A DNA stretch of 64,000 nt from Variovorax davisae (GTDB lineage: Bacteria; Pseudomonadota; Gammaproteobacteria; Burkholderiales; Burkholderiaceae_C): contig NZ_JASZYS010000008.1 of assembly GCF_030316845.1 (NCBI RefSeq), positions 265,048 through 329,047 of the forward strand, given 5' to 3'. A model generated the notes under the pieces. It saw only the letters and a program-made list of their open reading frames with translations, searched no databases and was not told the origin of the DNA. Made by a program: the position numbers and the translations under genes. This document shows, piece after piece, positions 25,598-35,300 of this stretch. The first letter of the stretch is position 1, and each line of letters starts with the position of its first letter.

Positions 25598-25638
25598 ACC
25601 AAAGGACAGTAGCCGGAATTCGGTGCCGCTCGTATTCT
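25598..25638 (+). promoter_or_regulatory. FixJ-regulon-type promoter (copy D) before the BASS-family transporter
   Basis: ACCAAAGGACAGT (25598-25610) is followed after 22 bp by the -10-like TATTCT (25633-25638). The same 13-mer with the same or nearly the same spacing occurs at three promoters of the two-component/sulfatase locus (44.6-48.2 kb). The motif ends where a -35 box would lie, as for a class II activator site. Confidence 0.65.
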
Positions 25639-25685
25639 GGGAAGGCGCCGATCGCGACGCGCGGACCGATTCATCAGCCACCGCC

Positions 25686-26549
25686 ATGACCATTCAGGAA
25701 ATGATCATGCTCGCCGCGCAGGCGAGCATCGTGATCACCGTCTTCGGCTACGGCCTGGACGCCACCCTCGACGACGTGCTGTACGTGGTGCGCCGTCCCC
25801 TGTGCTTCCTGCGTTCCTTCGTGGCGATGTTCCTGGTCATGCCGCTGCTGGCCATCGCGCTCGACCTGGCCTTCGACCTGCGGCGCGAGATCGAGGTGGC
25901 ACTGGTGGCGCTGTCGCTGTCGCCGGTGCCGCCCTTGTTGATGAAGAAGGAGGGCAAGGCCGGAGGACGGCAGTCCTACGGCCTGGGCCTGCTGGTGACG
26001 ATGGGGGTGCTGTCGGTCCTGGTCACGCCGCTCGGCGTGATGCTAATGGCGCAAGCCTTCGGCCGCCAGTTCGAGATGCCCCTCGGCGCCATCGCGCTGG
26101 TGATCCTGAAGGCGGTGCTGCTGCCGCTGGCTGCCGGCATGGGGGTACAGGCCCTGCTGCCGCGGGTGGCCGCCCGCATCGCCCGCCCGGCCGCCATCAT
26201 CGGCACCGTCCTGCTGGCCGTCGTCGCGCTGCTGATCGTGTTCGCCAGCCGGCACGCGATCCTGGCGCTGTTCGGCAACGGCACCATCGTGGCGCTGGTC
26301 GGCTTCATCGTCGCCGGGCTGGCCGCCGGCCACTGGCTGGGCGGGCCCGACGCGAAGGATCGCGTGGTGCTCGCGCTGTCGACCGCGTCGCGCCATCCGG
26401 GCATCGCGCTGGCGCTGGCGACCATCAACTTTCCGAACGAGCCCGGCGTGACGGCGGCGATCCTGCTCTACCTGCTGGTGAACGTGGTGGTGTCGATGGT
26501 CTACGTGACCTGGCAGCGCAAGCGCATCGGCTCGCCGGCCCCTGCCTGA
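25686..26549 (+). CDS. Bile acid:sodium symporter (BASS)-family transporter
   Basis: The 287-residue membrane protein has about nine hydrophobic segments and the family motifs around LSLSPVPPLLMKKEGK (about 78-93) and STASRHPGIALALATINFP (about 233-251, the second crossover helix). BASS proteins carry organic anions with sodium across the inner membrane. The substrate here is unknown. The ATG at 25686 begins the first helix; no strong ribosome site is visible. The gene stands alone behind a promoter of the FixJ-regulon type and converges with the M50-HlyD gene with 3 bp between stops. Confidence 0.85.
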   Translation: MTIQEMIMLAAQASIVITVFGYGLDATLDDVLYVVRRPLCFLRSFVAMFLVMPLLAIALDLAFDLRREIEVALVALSLSPVPPLLMKKEGKAGGRQSYGLGLLVTMGVLSVLVTPLGVMLMAQAFGRQFEMPLGAIALVILKAVLLPLAAGMGVQALLPRVAARIARPAAIIGTVLLAVVALLIVFASRHAILALFGNGTIVALVGFIVAGLAAGHWLGGPDAKDRVVLALSTASRHPGIALALATINFPNEPGVTAAILLYLLVNVVVSMVYVTWQRKRIGSPAPA

Positions 26550-26552
26550 GCT

Positions 26553-28655
26553 TCAGAACCCGCTCTCGCGCAGCAGCACCGCGAACACGCGGGTCAGTCC
26601 CTCGCCCAGCAGGCTGCGCCGCGCGGCCTCGATCTGCAGGTGGCCCCGGGTTTCGCGCAAGGCCGGCGGTGGCGCTTCGAGCTGCACCAGCACATGGAAC
26701 AGCGCCGGCGTCGGCACCAGCGCCTCGCCGTGCGGCGCGACGCCGAGCGGCCCGCCGAAGCGCGACGCCAGCGCCGCGTGCTCGAGCTGGTTGATGCGGG
26801 TGCTGCCGACGTCGATCACGCGGCCCTCGATCGGCGTGGGCTGCCCTTCGGGGTAGAAGCGCAGCCTGCCCCCCGGCGCCAGGCGCTGCACCTCGTCCTG
26901 CCGCACATAGGCATCGACCTGCCAGCGCGACGGATCGACCAGCACGCCGATCAGTTCGCGGCTGCCGATCCACTGGCCGCCGCGCCGCTCGGGATCGAGG
27001 TCCAGCCACTGGCCCGCGAACGGCGCCTGCAACTGCAGCCGCGCCATCTCGGCGCGGGCCGCGCGCGCCTGCTCGACCTGCACGCCGAGCCGCTGGCGGA
27101 TGCCGGCCTGCCGCTCGAGGCCGGAAGGGTCGGCGATCAGTCCGGCCAGGCGTTCCTGGTAGCCGCGGATGCTGGCCTCGTTGGCCTGCGAGCGGGCCAT
27201 GATGTCCGGCTCGTCGAGCACGGCCAGCGTCTCGCCCGCCCGCACCGGGCCCGCGGGGCGGACCTGCTGCAGCAGGGCCGGGTAGGGCGCAAAGACGCGC
27301 ATCTGCATTTCGGCGCGCGCCAGCCCGACGGCATGGACCTGCGTGCGCCAGGGCACGGCCAGCAGCAGCAGCAGGCCGAGCAGCACGGCGCCGAGCAGCA
27401 GCCGGCGCCCGGGCACCACTTCCCTGCGCCGCGCCCACCAGTGCCTGAGTTCGCGCCACACCGGCATCGCGATGAACCACGCGATCTCGACTGCGAACAG
27501 GAGGATCCCGAGCGCCTTGAAGAAGAACAGGTAGACCGCCACCGCGATGCCGAGGAAGACCACCAGGCGATAGAGCCAGGTGAGCATCGCGAAGGCCACC
27601 AATAGCCGCCGGCGCGGCGGCGCGAAATCCTCCGGCCAGGGCTCGGGCAGGCCCAGCAGCGTGCGTCGCAGCGCGACCCGGGCCAGGGCCGAGGAGCGCT
27701 CGTGCAGGTTCGGCAAGTCCAGCAGGTCCGACAGGATGAAGTAGCCGTCGAAGCGCATGAAGGGGCTGGCATTGAGCGCCAGCGACAACACCCAGCTGGT
27801 GGTCGCGAGGTACAGCAGCGCATTGCGCAGCGGCCCCGGGTCCGAGAGCGCCCAGCCCAGCGTCGCCAGGCCGGCGAGCCCGAGCTCGGTGAGGATGCCG
27901 GCCGAGGCGATCGCCAGCCGCTGGCGCGCGCTCGGCAGCTTCCAGCTTTCGCCGGTGTCGGTGTAGAGCATCGGCCACATGACGACGAAAGCCACGCCCA
28001 TGTGGGCCACGCGCAGGCCGAGCCGCGTCGCCACCAGCGCATGCCCGAGCTCGTGGAGCGTCTTGGCGACGATCAGCGCCAGCGCAAAACTCAGCAGTCC
28101 TTCGGTCGTGAAGGATTCCACCACCGCGCTCGCGAAGCTGTCCCACTGGTGCAGCACCATCACGATGCCGGCCAGGCTCAGCAGGATCACGGCCCAGGCC
28201 ATGAACGGATGGAACAGCCAGTCGAGATGGCCCGCGACGCGGCCCAGCAGCCGCTGCGGACGCAGCAGCGGAATGCGGAAGAACAGGTAGTGGTGCAGCC
28301 ACCAGCGCCAGCTGGTCCAGCGCCGCGACGGGCTGCCGTTCTGCAGCCGCGCGATGCCTTCGGGGCCGGGTCGCAGCAGCTGGTTCTGCTCGAGAAAGCG
28401 ACGGAAGTCGAGCACCTGCCCCACCTCCGGCCGGAGCGCCGTCTGGGCCGCGATCTGGCGGCTGATCTGGCGCGGCGACTGCTCCCAGCGCAGCAGGCAT
28501 TCGAACTCGAGCCAGCCGATCCGGTAGAAGCGATTGAGCACGGTGTCCTGGATCACCCAGGCCGGATCGCCGCGCAGGCCCGGCGCGGCCTCGCGCAGCC
28601 GCAGGTCCTCGCGCAGCGGCGGGGTCGGCCGGTCGGCGGCGTCGTCGTTCACCAT
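26553..28655 (-). CDS. M50 (site-2) peptidase fused to an HlyD-type adaptor domain
   Basis: The 700-residue protein has a cytosolic N-terminal region (1-145) and a membrane M50 peptidase core with the zinc motif HELGH at 201-205 and the third ligand segment NASPFMRFDG at 295-304. More membrane helices run to about 433. A C-terminal periplasmic HlyD/lipoyl adaptor (about 445-690) contains a short coiled-coil hairpin (about 490-530). It closes the giant-protein operon and overlaps the upstream adaptor stop by 7 bp; a GTG at 28652 is an alternative start. It takes the place a type I system gives to its ABC ATPase/adaptor pair, so a role in export or release of the DUF4347 protein is likely. That role is inferred. 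Confidence 0.88.
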   Translation of the reverse strand: MVNDDAADRPTPPLREDLRLREAAPGLRGDPAWVIQDTVLNRFYRIGWLEFECLLRWEQSPRQISRQIAAQTALRPEVGQVLDFRRFLEQNQLLRPGPEGIARLQNGSPSRRWTSWRWWLHHYLFFRIPLLRPQRLLGRVAGHLDWLFHPFMAWAVILLSLAGIVMVLHQWDSFASAVVESFTTEGLLSFALALIVAKTLHELGHALVATRLGLRVAHMGVAFVVMWPMLYTDTGESWKLPSARQRLAIASAGILTELGLAGLATLGWALSDPGPLRNALLYLATTSWVLSLALNASPFMRFDGYFILSDLLDLPNLHERSSALARVALRRTLLGLPEPWPEDFAPPRRRLLVAFAMLTWLYRLVVFLGIAVAVYLFFFKALGILLFAVEIAWFIAMPVWRELRHWWARRREVVPGRRLLLGAVLLGLLLLLAVPWRTQVHAVGLARAEMQMRVFAPYPALLQQVRPAGPVRAGETLAVLDEPDIMARSQANEASIRGYQERLAGLIADPSGLERQAGIRQRLGVQVEQARAARAEMARLQLQAPFAGQWLDLDPERRGGQWIGSRELIGVLVDPSRWQVDAYVRQDEVQRLAPGGRLRFYPEGQPTPIEGRVIDVGSTRINQLEHAALASRFGGPLGVAPHGEALVPTPALFHVLVQLEAPPPALRETRGHLQIEAARRSLLGEGLTRVFAVLLRESGF

Positions 28656-29989
28656 CCGGTCCAGGCGCGCAGCGCAGCCAGCGGCCGGCGCAGCAGGTAG
28701 TAGCCCAGCACCACGCGCTCGCCCTGCAGCTTGGCCGTGCCATGCAGGCCGAGCCGCGCGTGGGCCGGCGTGCCCTCGATGCTGGCCAGCAGGCGGTACG
28801 AGGCCACGCCTTCGTCGCTGGTCCTGGCCTGGTAGCTGGTCTCGAGGATGCGGCCGTGCAGGGGGTCGAGCGGGTGGGCGGTGAGGAACAGCGTCACGGG
28901 GGCGCCGGGCTCGATCGCGATGGCGTCGGCGACCGGCAGCTGCACGCGCATGCCGGGCTGCGTCGGGTCGGCCACGTGCAGGATGCGCTCGCCGGTCACC
29001 ACCGGCTTGCCGAGCCAGTCGTCCGGGTCGCTGAAGACCGCCACCCCGGCCCGCGGCGACAGCACCTGGGTGCGCTTGAGCTGCGCCTCGACCGCCGCCA
29101 GCTCGGCCCGGCGCTGCCGCGCCTGGGCGCCCAGCAGGGTCAGCTCGTTCTTGCTCTGCGGATTGTCGAAGGCGCGCTGGCTGGCGGCCTGCAGCTCGGC
29201 GTCGGCCACCGCGACTTCCTTGCCGAGCACGTCGGCGCGATTGCGCAGCGTGGTCTCGTCGAGCAGGAACAGCGGCGTGCCCACGTCGACCGCCTGGTTG
29301 GGCCGCACCTGCATGCGCTGGATCACGCCGTCGATCGGCGAACTCACGACCTGGGCGTTCATCGACACCACCTCGGCCGGCGCCAGCGTGGTCTGGCTGA
29401 CCGGCAGCAGCAGCAGGGCCGCCAGCACGGCCAGCCCGATCAGCCATTGGCTGCGGCTCGGCCGCCAGCGCGGCAGCCGCCGCCGCGCCGCGAACGCGGC
29501 CCAGCAGTGCGCCCAGGTCTGCCAGACGCCCTGCAGCAGCCCGCGCAGCTGTTCGGCCGGCGGCTGGTCGAGCAGGAAGACCAGCAGCCCCAGCCGATGG
29601 CCTTCGCGGTCGTGCATCGGGATGCACCAGAGACCCGCGGGCCACCATTCGGCCCAGCCTTCGGCGATGTCGTCGGGCAGCGCCAGGGCGTCGCGCGCCA
29701 GCCAGCGCGGCTGGCCGTCCGGCAACTGCGTCGACAGCCAGCGGCCGGCGCGTTTCAGCCAGACCAGGTAGGGCGAGTCCTCGGTCGGCCGGGCCAGGCC
29801 CGAGACGCACAGCAGCGACAAGCGGTCGCCCTGCTGCGCCAGCACCAACGCCTGGCGGAAGCGCAGCAGCGGATGCAGGTCGTTGGCCATCGAGAACCCG
29901 AGTGCCTCCAGCGTCGGCGCCGCCAGTGCGCGATCGCGCAGCGCGCTCAGGCTGGCCAGCCACTGGAGGTGCGCCGAGGGTTCGGTCAC
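28649..29989 (-). CDS. Membrane-anchored HlyD-family adaptor with N-terminal cytosolic domain
   Basis: The 446-residue protein has a cytosolic N-terminal domain (1-170, GAF-like in pattern: two strands, AQQGDRLSLLCVSG, and GLWCIPMHDREGHRLGLLVFLLD). One membrane helix (181-197) and an HlyD periplasmic part with lipoyl halves around a hairpin (about 210-400) follow. The GTG at 29989 overlaps the preceding stop as GTGA; no ATG start fits. HlyD proteins bridge the inner membrane and TolC. The sensor-like domain is unusual and may gate export. The GAF assignment is by pattern only. Confidence 0.83.
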   Translation of the reverse strand: MTEPSAHLQWLASLSALRDRALAAPTLEALGFSMANDLHPLLRFRQALVLAQQGDRLSLLCVSGLARPTEDSPYLVWLKRAGRWLSTQLPDGQPRWLARDALALPDDIAEGWAEWWPAGLWCIPMHDREGHRLGLLVFLLDQPPAEQLRGLLQGVWQTWAHCWAAFAARRRLPRWRPSRSQWLIGLAVLAALLLLPVSQTTLAPAEVVSMNAQVVSSPIDGVIQRMQVRPNQAVDVGTPLFLLDETTLRNRADVLGKEVAVADAELQAASQRAFDNPQSKNELTLLGAQARQRRAELAAVEAQLKRTQVLSPRAGVAVFSDPDDWLGKPVVTGERILHVADPTQPGMRVQLPVADAIAIEPGAPVTLFLTAHPLDPLHGRILETSYQARTSDEGVASYRLLASIEGTPAHARLGLHGTAKLQGERVVLGYYLLRRPLAALRAWTGW

Positions 29990-30765
29990 GGGCCAGTCGT
30001 GAAGCGGGCGATGCCGCTCATGCCCGGAATCAGTTCGGGATGCTCGGCGTCGAGGCGCGCCTCCAGCTCGACGGTCTGCGCCACCGCGTCGACCCGGGCG
30101 TTGATCGCGCTGACCTGCGCCGCATAGCTCTTGCCGGTTTCGTCGATGCCGACCGTGAGCGGCGTGCCGGGCTTGAGACGCGCAAGCAGCTTCGAGGGCA
30201 CGTTGAGCCGCACCTTGAGCGGCCCGTCGCTCACCAGCTCGAACATCGGCGTGCCGGCGCTCACGGTCTGGTGCGGCTTCGCGAGCACCTTGGCGATGCG
30301 GCCGCCGAAGGGTGCGCGCACCTGGCAGTAGCCGGTCTGCGTGCGCGCCAGGGTCAGGGCGCCCTCGGTCTTCTCGACCTCGGTGGTCGCCATCAGCACT
30401 TCGAGGTCGCCGGCGGCGTTGAGCTTTTGCAGGTTGCGCTTGGCATCGAGGTTCTGGCGCGCCATGTTGAGCTCCGCGCCGGCCACCTTGGCACGCGCCT
30501 GCGTCTCGGTGCAGATGAACTGGGCGAGCAGGGCATTCTTCGCCACCTTCTGGCCCAGCTCGGCCTGCAGCTCGCCAATGGTGCCGTTCATCTGGCTCGA
30601 CAGCGTGGTCTCGGTGCGCGCCACCAGCAGCACGCGGATCGCGCCCGGGTCGTCCGCCGGGCCGGACGCGTTGCGTGCATCGGCGGCCCAGCCGGTGGGC
30701 CACGCCCCGAGCGCGGCGGCGGCCAGCAGCGCCCGCAAGGCGCGATCAAGGCTTGGCGGCGGCAT
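29986..30765 (-). CDS. Periplasmic adaptor protein (HlyD/MFP family)
   Basis: The 259-residue protein has a signal peptide (1-28, ending GWAAD) and a membrane-fusion-protein layout. A lipoyl half (about 45-75), a coiled-coil hairpin (about 78-135), the second lipoyl half (QVRAPFGGRIAKV, about 148-160) and a beta-barrel follow. It lacks the membrane-proximal domain of RND adaptors and is short. It overlaps the TolC-like gene by 20 bp and is coupled to the next adaptor by GTGA. Three adaptor-type proteins in one operon is unusual. Confidence 0.87.
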   Translation of the reverse strand: MPPPSLDRALRALLAAAALGAWPTGWAADARNASGPADDPGAIRVLLVARTETTLSSQMNGTIGELQAELGQKVAKNALLAQFICTETQARAKVAGAELNMARQNLDAKRNLQKLNAAGDLEVLMATTEVEKTEGALTLARTQTGYCQVRAPFGGRIAKVLAKPHQTVSAGTPMFELVSDGPLKVRLNVPSKLLARLKPGTPLTVGIDETGKSYAAQVSAINARVDAVAQTVELEARLDAEHPELIPGMSGIARFTTGP

Positions 30766-32275
30766 CAGTCTTGTCCTCGTTGCTGGCCAGCAGGCCGCGC
30801 TGGCCGTTGATCGTGCGTTCGATCTCCGCCGCCAGCGTGCGCACGTCGTTCTTGTCGATGGCCTCGGGCAGCACGTCGAAGCCGATCGAGTTGTAGAGCC
30901 GGCCCTGCGCCGCCTGGGCGTTCGAGTAGGCGGCCTCCCGCTGGTAGCGCGACAGCAGCATGCGGCCTTCGGCGCGGATCAGCTCCAGCTCGGTGCCGAC
31001 CGAGGCGCTGCGCGCGGACTGCGCATACTCGAGCAGCCGCTGGTCGACCCGCAGGCTTTCGTCGGCGAAGGCCACCTCCTGGCGCGCCAGCTGGTAGCGC
31101 AGGTAGCCGACCCGCACCTGCGTCAGCACCGCCATCGACAGCGCGGTGCGCCGCGCCTCCGCGGTCTGGTTCTGGCTCTGCTGCGCGGCATTGAGCGAGG
31201 GCAGCTGCGCCAGCTTCAGCAGGTTGAACGAGACCTGCAGGCCGATCGCGTTCCAGGAGTTGTTGTAGAGGAAGATGTTGGAGTCGTACTGGTAGCCCAC
31301 ATTGAGGCTCACGTTGGGCCACAGCAGGGCCTTGGCGATCTTCAGGTCGTAGTCGTCGACCCGCATGCGGTACCACTCCTCCATGATCTCGGGCCGGTTC
31401 TCGAGCGACAGCTGCTCGAGGCGATCGACGTTGCGCGTGACCTCGGTCATCGGCGGCTCGGGCATGTCAGCCAGCACCATGCGGGTGCCGGGGGGCAGCG
31501 ACATCAGCGCGACGAGTTCGGCCTGCGAGAACTCCAGGTCCTGGCGCCGCACCGTCAGCAGGTACACCGAGTCGAGCAGCGCGCGCTGGTAGGCCAGGAT
31601 GTCCTGGCGCGGCAGCAGGCCCTGGGTCTCGGCCTCGCGGGCCGCCGCGAGTGCCTTGTGGGTGCGCTCCAGCAGGCCGTCGACCTGCGGCAGCAGGCGC
31701 TGCGCACCGAGCGCGCGCCAGTAGGCGTTGCGCACGTCCTGCAGCACGTTCTGCGCGACCTTGCGGCGGCGCTCGTTCGCCATCAGGATCTGGTCGGACT
31801 TCTGCTGCGTGCGGTAGTAGGCGACGCCGAAGTCGAGCAGGCTCCAGCTCAGGCCCAGGCCATAGAGATCGCGCTCGCGCTGCTCGGAGGTCGAGGCGCG
31901 CAGGCTGACCTGGCCGTCCTCGATGCCGACCGAGGTGCCGCCCGAATCGTTGCTGCGGTTGACGTAGCCGGCCGATGCCACCACGCGCGGCAGCATCTCG
32001 TAGCTGGCGACATCGCGCAGGTTCGAGGCCAGCGCGCCCTCCATCAGCTTCAGGCGGTAGTCGAGGTTGTACTTGAGGGCGCGCGCGGCCGCCTCGTAGA
32101 AGGTGATCGGAAGGGTCACCGGCTCCTGGTCGACGTACATGCGGACCTTGTCCTCGGTCACGCGCTTGCGCAGCTCCTCCTGGGTGTAGGGGCTCGGCTC
32201 GAGCGAGCCGCAGGCGCTCAGCAGCAGTACCGGCACCAGGGCGGCGGTCAGGCGCTTGAGTGGATTCCCTGCCAT
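30746..32275 (-). CDS. TolC-family outer-membrane lipoprotein
   Basis: The 509-residue protein has a lipoprotein signal with lipobox LLSAC near residue 22 and two TolC/OEP repeats rich in helices (about 70-270 and 285-480). It should form the trimeric outer-membrane duct for the giant protein encoded upstream. The ATG at 32275 was chosen because AAAGGA lies 6-7 bp upstream and the signal peptide starts there. An ATG at 32305 overlaps the giant gene stop (ATGA) but lacks a ribosome site and would put an odd polar leader before the signal. The gene lies 26 bp after the giant gene. Confidence 0.9.
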   Translation of the reverse strand: MAGNPLKRLTAALVPVLLLSACGSLEPSPYTQEELRKRVTEDKVRMYVDQEPVTLPITFYEAAARALKYNLDYRLKLMEGALASNLRDVASYEMLPRVVASAGYVNRSNDSGGTSVGIEDGQVSLRASTSEQRERDLYGLGLSWSLLDFGVAYYRTQQKSDQILMANERRRKVAQNVLQDVRNAYWRALGAQRLLPQVDGLLERTHKALAAAREAETQGLLPRQDILAYQRALLDSVYLLTVRRQDLEFSQAELVALMSLPPGTRMVLADMPEPPMTEVTRNVDRLEQLSLENRPEIMEEWYRMRVDDYDLKIAKALLWPNVSLNVGYQYDSNIFLYNNSWNAIGLQVSFNLLKLAQLPSLNAAQQSQNQTAEARRTALSMAVLTQVRVGYLRYQLARQEVAFADESLRVDQRLLEYAQSARSASVGTELELIRAEGRMLLSRYQREAAYSNAQAAQGRLYNSIGFDVLPEAIDKNDVRTLAAEIERTINGQRGLLASNEDKTDAAAKP

Positions 32276-32301
32276 GTGTGATCCTTTGATCTTCGCCGTC
32301 G

Positions 32302-35300
32302 TCATTCGGCTGTGGGTGGGTGCGCCGGGCCGATCGCATGCAGCCGCCGCGCCGCGGCCTGGAGCTGGGCGCTGAAGCCCTGCGCGGTCTGCGGCCCGGG
32401 TGGCGCGTCGTTCACGGCCAGGTCCTCGGCGTCGGGCGTGAAGAGCGAGGGCGCGGCGAGCAGGCCATCGGCGCCGAGGTTGACGCGGCCCTCGCGGCCG
32501 AGGATCCAGGCCCAGTCCTGCGCGCTCTCGCGCCGGCTTTCGCCCACCGCGGCCCCGACGTGCTGGCGCGGCACGATGCCGAGCCCGGCGCCCAGCGACG
32601 TGCTCCTGATCTCCGGCGTGCCCAGCCAGCCGCTTTCGCTGCCGTCGCTGCCGAAGCTGGACAGCCGCAGCGCCGACTCCACCTGCCGCACCACCGGCCC
32701 GACATACACCCCCGGCCGCACGTCGGGCAAGGGCAGGCCGATGTCGTCGTTGCGGTCCAGGTAGCTGAAATAGTCGTACGAGGGCGGTGCCACGTAAGGT
32801 GCGGGAATGTCGAGGTCCAGCACCAGCGCCGCGAGGTCGATGTCGCCGCGGCGGTCGCCTACCGTGTAGGTGAAGGTGTCGCGCAGCACCCGGCCCAGCC
32901 CGGCGGAGGCCAGCACGTCGGGATTGTTCTGGTCGATGGTGTAGGTGTAGCTGCCGTCGGCGTTGATCACCAGCGTGCCGTAGCGGCCGACCAGGGGCTG
33001 GCCGATGGCGCCCGCGGTGCCGGTGCCGGCCTCTTCGCCGGTCCGGATCGCGATCACCTGCAGGCCGTCGCCGCCGTCGACGTCCGCGTCGTTCGGCAGC
33101 ACGTTGCCCGTGGCCTGAGGCGCCGGCCGTTCGTTGGGCGCCACGTTGCGGTCGTCGAGCGCGACCGGCGTGTCGTTGGCACCCCGGACCAGCACGCTCA
33201 ATCGCGCATCGGAGGTTGCGCCCGCGGTGTCGCGCATGCGGTAGATGAAGGTCTCGCCAAGCGTCTCGCCCGCGGTGCGCAGGGCCTGCACGGCAGGGTT
33301 GGCGTTGTCCAGCACATAGCGGTAGCGGCCGTCGGCGTCGAGCGTGAGCTGGCCGTACAGGCCCGTCAGCACCTGGCCGGCAGCGACCGACCGCCCGGCC
33401 GAGTTGCTCACGCCGAGCACCTGGCGGGTCTCGCCGTTGGCGACGCTGTCGACGTCGCTGTCGTTGGCCAGCACGTTGCCGGTCGGGTTCGTCCCCGGCG
33501 TGCCGTTGGCGATGCCGCCGGCTTCGATGGCCGTGGCTGCGTCGTCCTGCGCGACCGGCGTGTCGTTGCGGCCATCGATGGTGATGCGCAGTTCGGTGGT
33601 GTCGGTGGCGCGCCAGATGTCGCTCAGCGTGTAGGTGAAGGTATCGGTCAGGGTCTGGCCGCTCGCGCGCAGCGCCTGCACCTCTGCCAGGGCGTTGTCG
33701 ACCAGGTAGTTCCAGCTGCCGTCGGCGTTGAGCGTCAGGTCGCCGTAGAGGCCGCGCAAGGTGCTGCCCACCGTGCCTGCCGTTCCGCTGCCGGCTTCGG
33801 GGCCGGTGCGAACGGCCGTGACCGCCAGCGCCTCGCCTTCGAGGTCGCTGTCGTTGGCGATCACGTTGCCGCGCGGGTTCACGCCCGCCTGCCCGTTGTT
33901 CAGGCCGCCAGCCTCCACCGCGTCAGCGACGTCCACGACCGCCACGGGCGGATCGTTGATGCCGCGGATGACGATGCGGATCTCGGCCAGATCGCTCAGG
34001 CCGCCGAGGTCGCTCGCCTGGTAGGTGAAAGTCTCGCTGACGAACTGCAGCGGGCCCAGGGCCAGCACCGCCGGGTTGGTGTTGTCGATGGTGTAGGTGA
34101 AAGCGCCGTTGGCGCCGATGATCAGCTGGCCGTAGAGCCCGGTGACCAGCGTGCCGTTGGTGTTGTCGGTGGCGGCGTTGACGCCCTGCAGCGCGGCGCC
34201 GGTGCTTTCGTCGCCGAGCCGGATGCCCGAGACGCGCAGCACATCGCCGCGGTCGACATCGGTGTCGTTGGGCAGCACGTTGCGGGTCGGGTTCACGCTG
34301 CTGCCCTGGCCGTTGTCGCCGACGCCGACGGCGACATCGTTCACCGCCACCGGCGCGTCCCATGCGCCGCGCAGCGTGAGGGTGAATTGCGCGATGTCGG
34401 CCGCGCCGGCGGTGTCGCGCATGCCGTAGCTGAAGACCTCGGTCAGGGTGTCGCCGGGTCGCAGCGCCTGCACGGCCGCCAGGGCGTTGTCGATCTGGTA
34501 GCTGTAGCTGCCGTCTGCGCCCACGGTCAGGGTGCCGTACTGGCCATTGATGGCCTGGCTCGAAGCGACCGCGGTGAGCGCGCCGCCGGCGGCTTCGGCA
34601 CCGCTGCGGATGCCCGTGAGCGTACGGGTGTCGCCGCCGTCGACATCGGTGTCGTTGGCCAGCAGGTTGCCCGTGGGGTTGACGCCGGGCGTGCCGTTGG
34701 CGGTGCCGCCGGCTTCGGTCGCGAAGGCGGCGTCGTCGACCGCCACCGGGTTGTCGTTGCGCCCCTGGATGATGACGGTGAGCGGCGCCGAACTGGTGGC
34801 TCCCGCCAGGTCGCGCAACTGGTAGGTGAACGTCTCGACCAGCGTGTCGGTCCCGGTGCGCAGCGCCTGGACGAGCGGGTTGCTGTTGTCCACCGTGTAG
34901 GTGAGCGTGCCGTCGATGTTCAGCAGCAGCGAGCCGTAGAGCCCGGCGAAGGGCGTGCCGATGACGCCGTTGATGACGCCGCGCGCGATGCCGGACGCGA
35001 TCAGCAACTCGCCGGTGCCATCGACATCGTTGAACACGCTGACCACGTTCCCGGTCGGATCGAGGCCCGGTGTGCCGTTGGCCTGGCCACCGGCCTCGAC
35101 CGCGATGACCTGGACCGGATTGGCCACCGGCGTGTCGTTGGCGCCCTGGATGGTCACGCTCAGCGTGGCGCGGTCTTCGGCGCCGGAGGCGTCGATCACC
35201 GTGTAGCTGAAGCTGTCGGTGAGGGTGTCGATGCCGCGGCGCAGGGCCTGCACGGTCGGATCGTCGTTGTCGAGCCGGTAGCTGTAGCTGCCGTCGGCGT

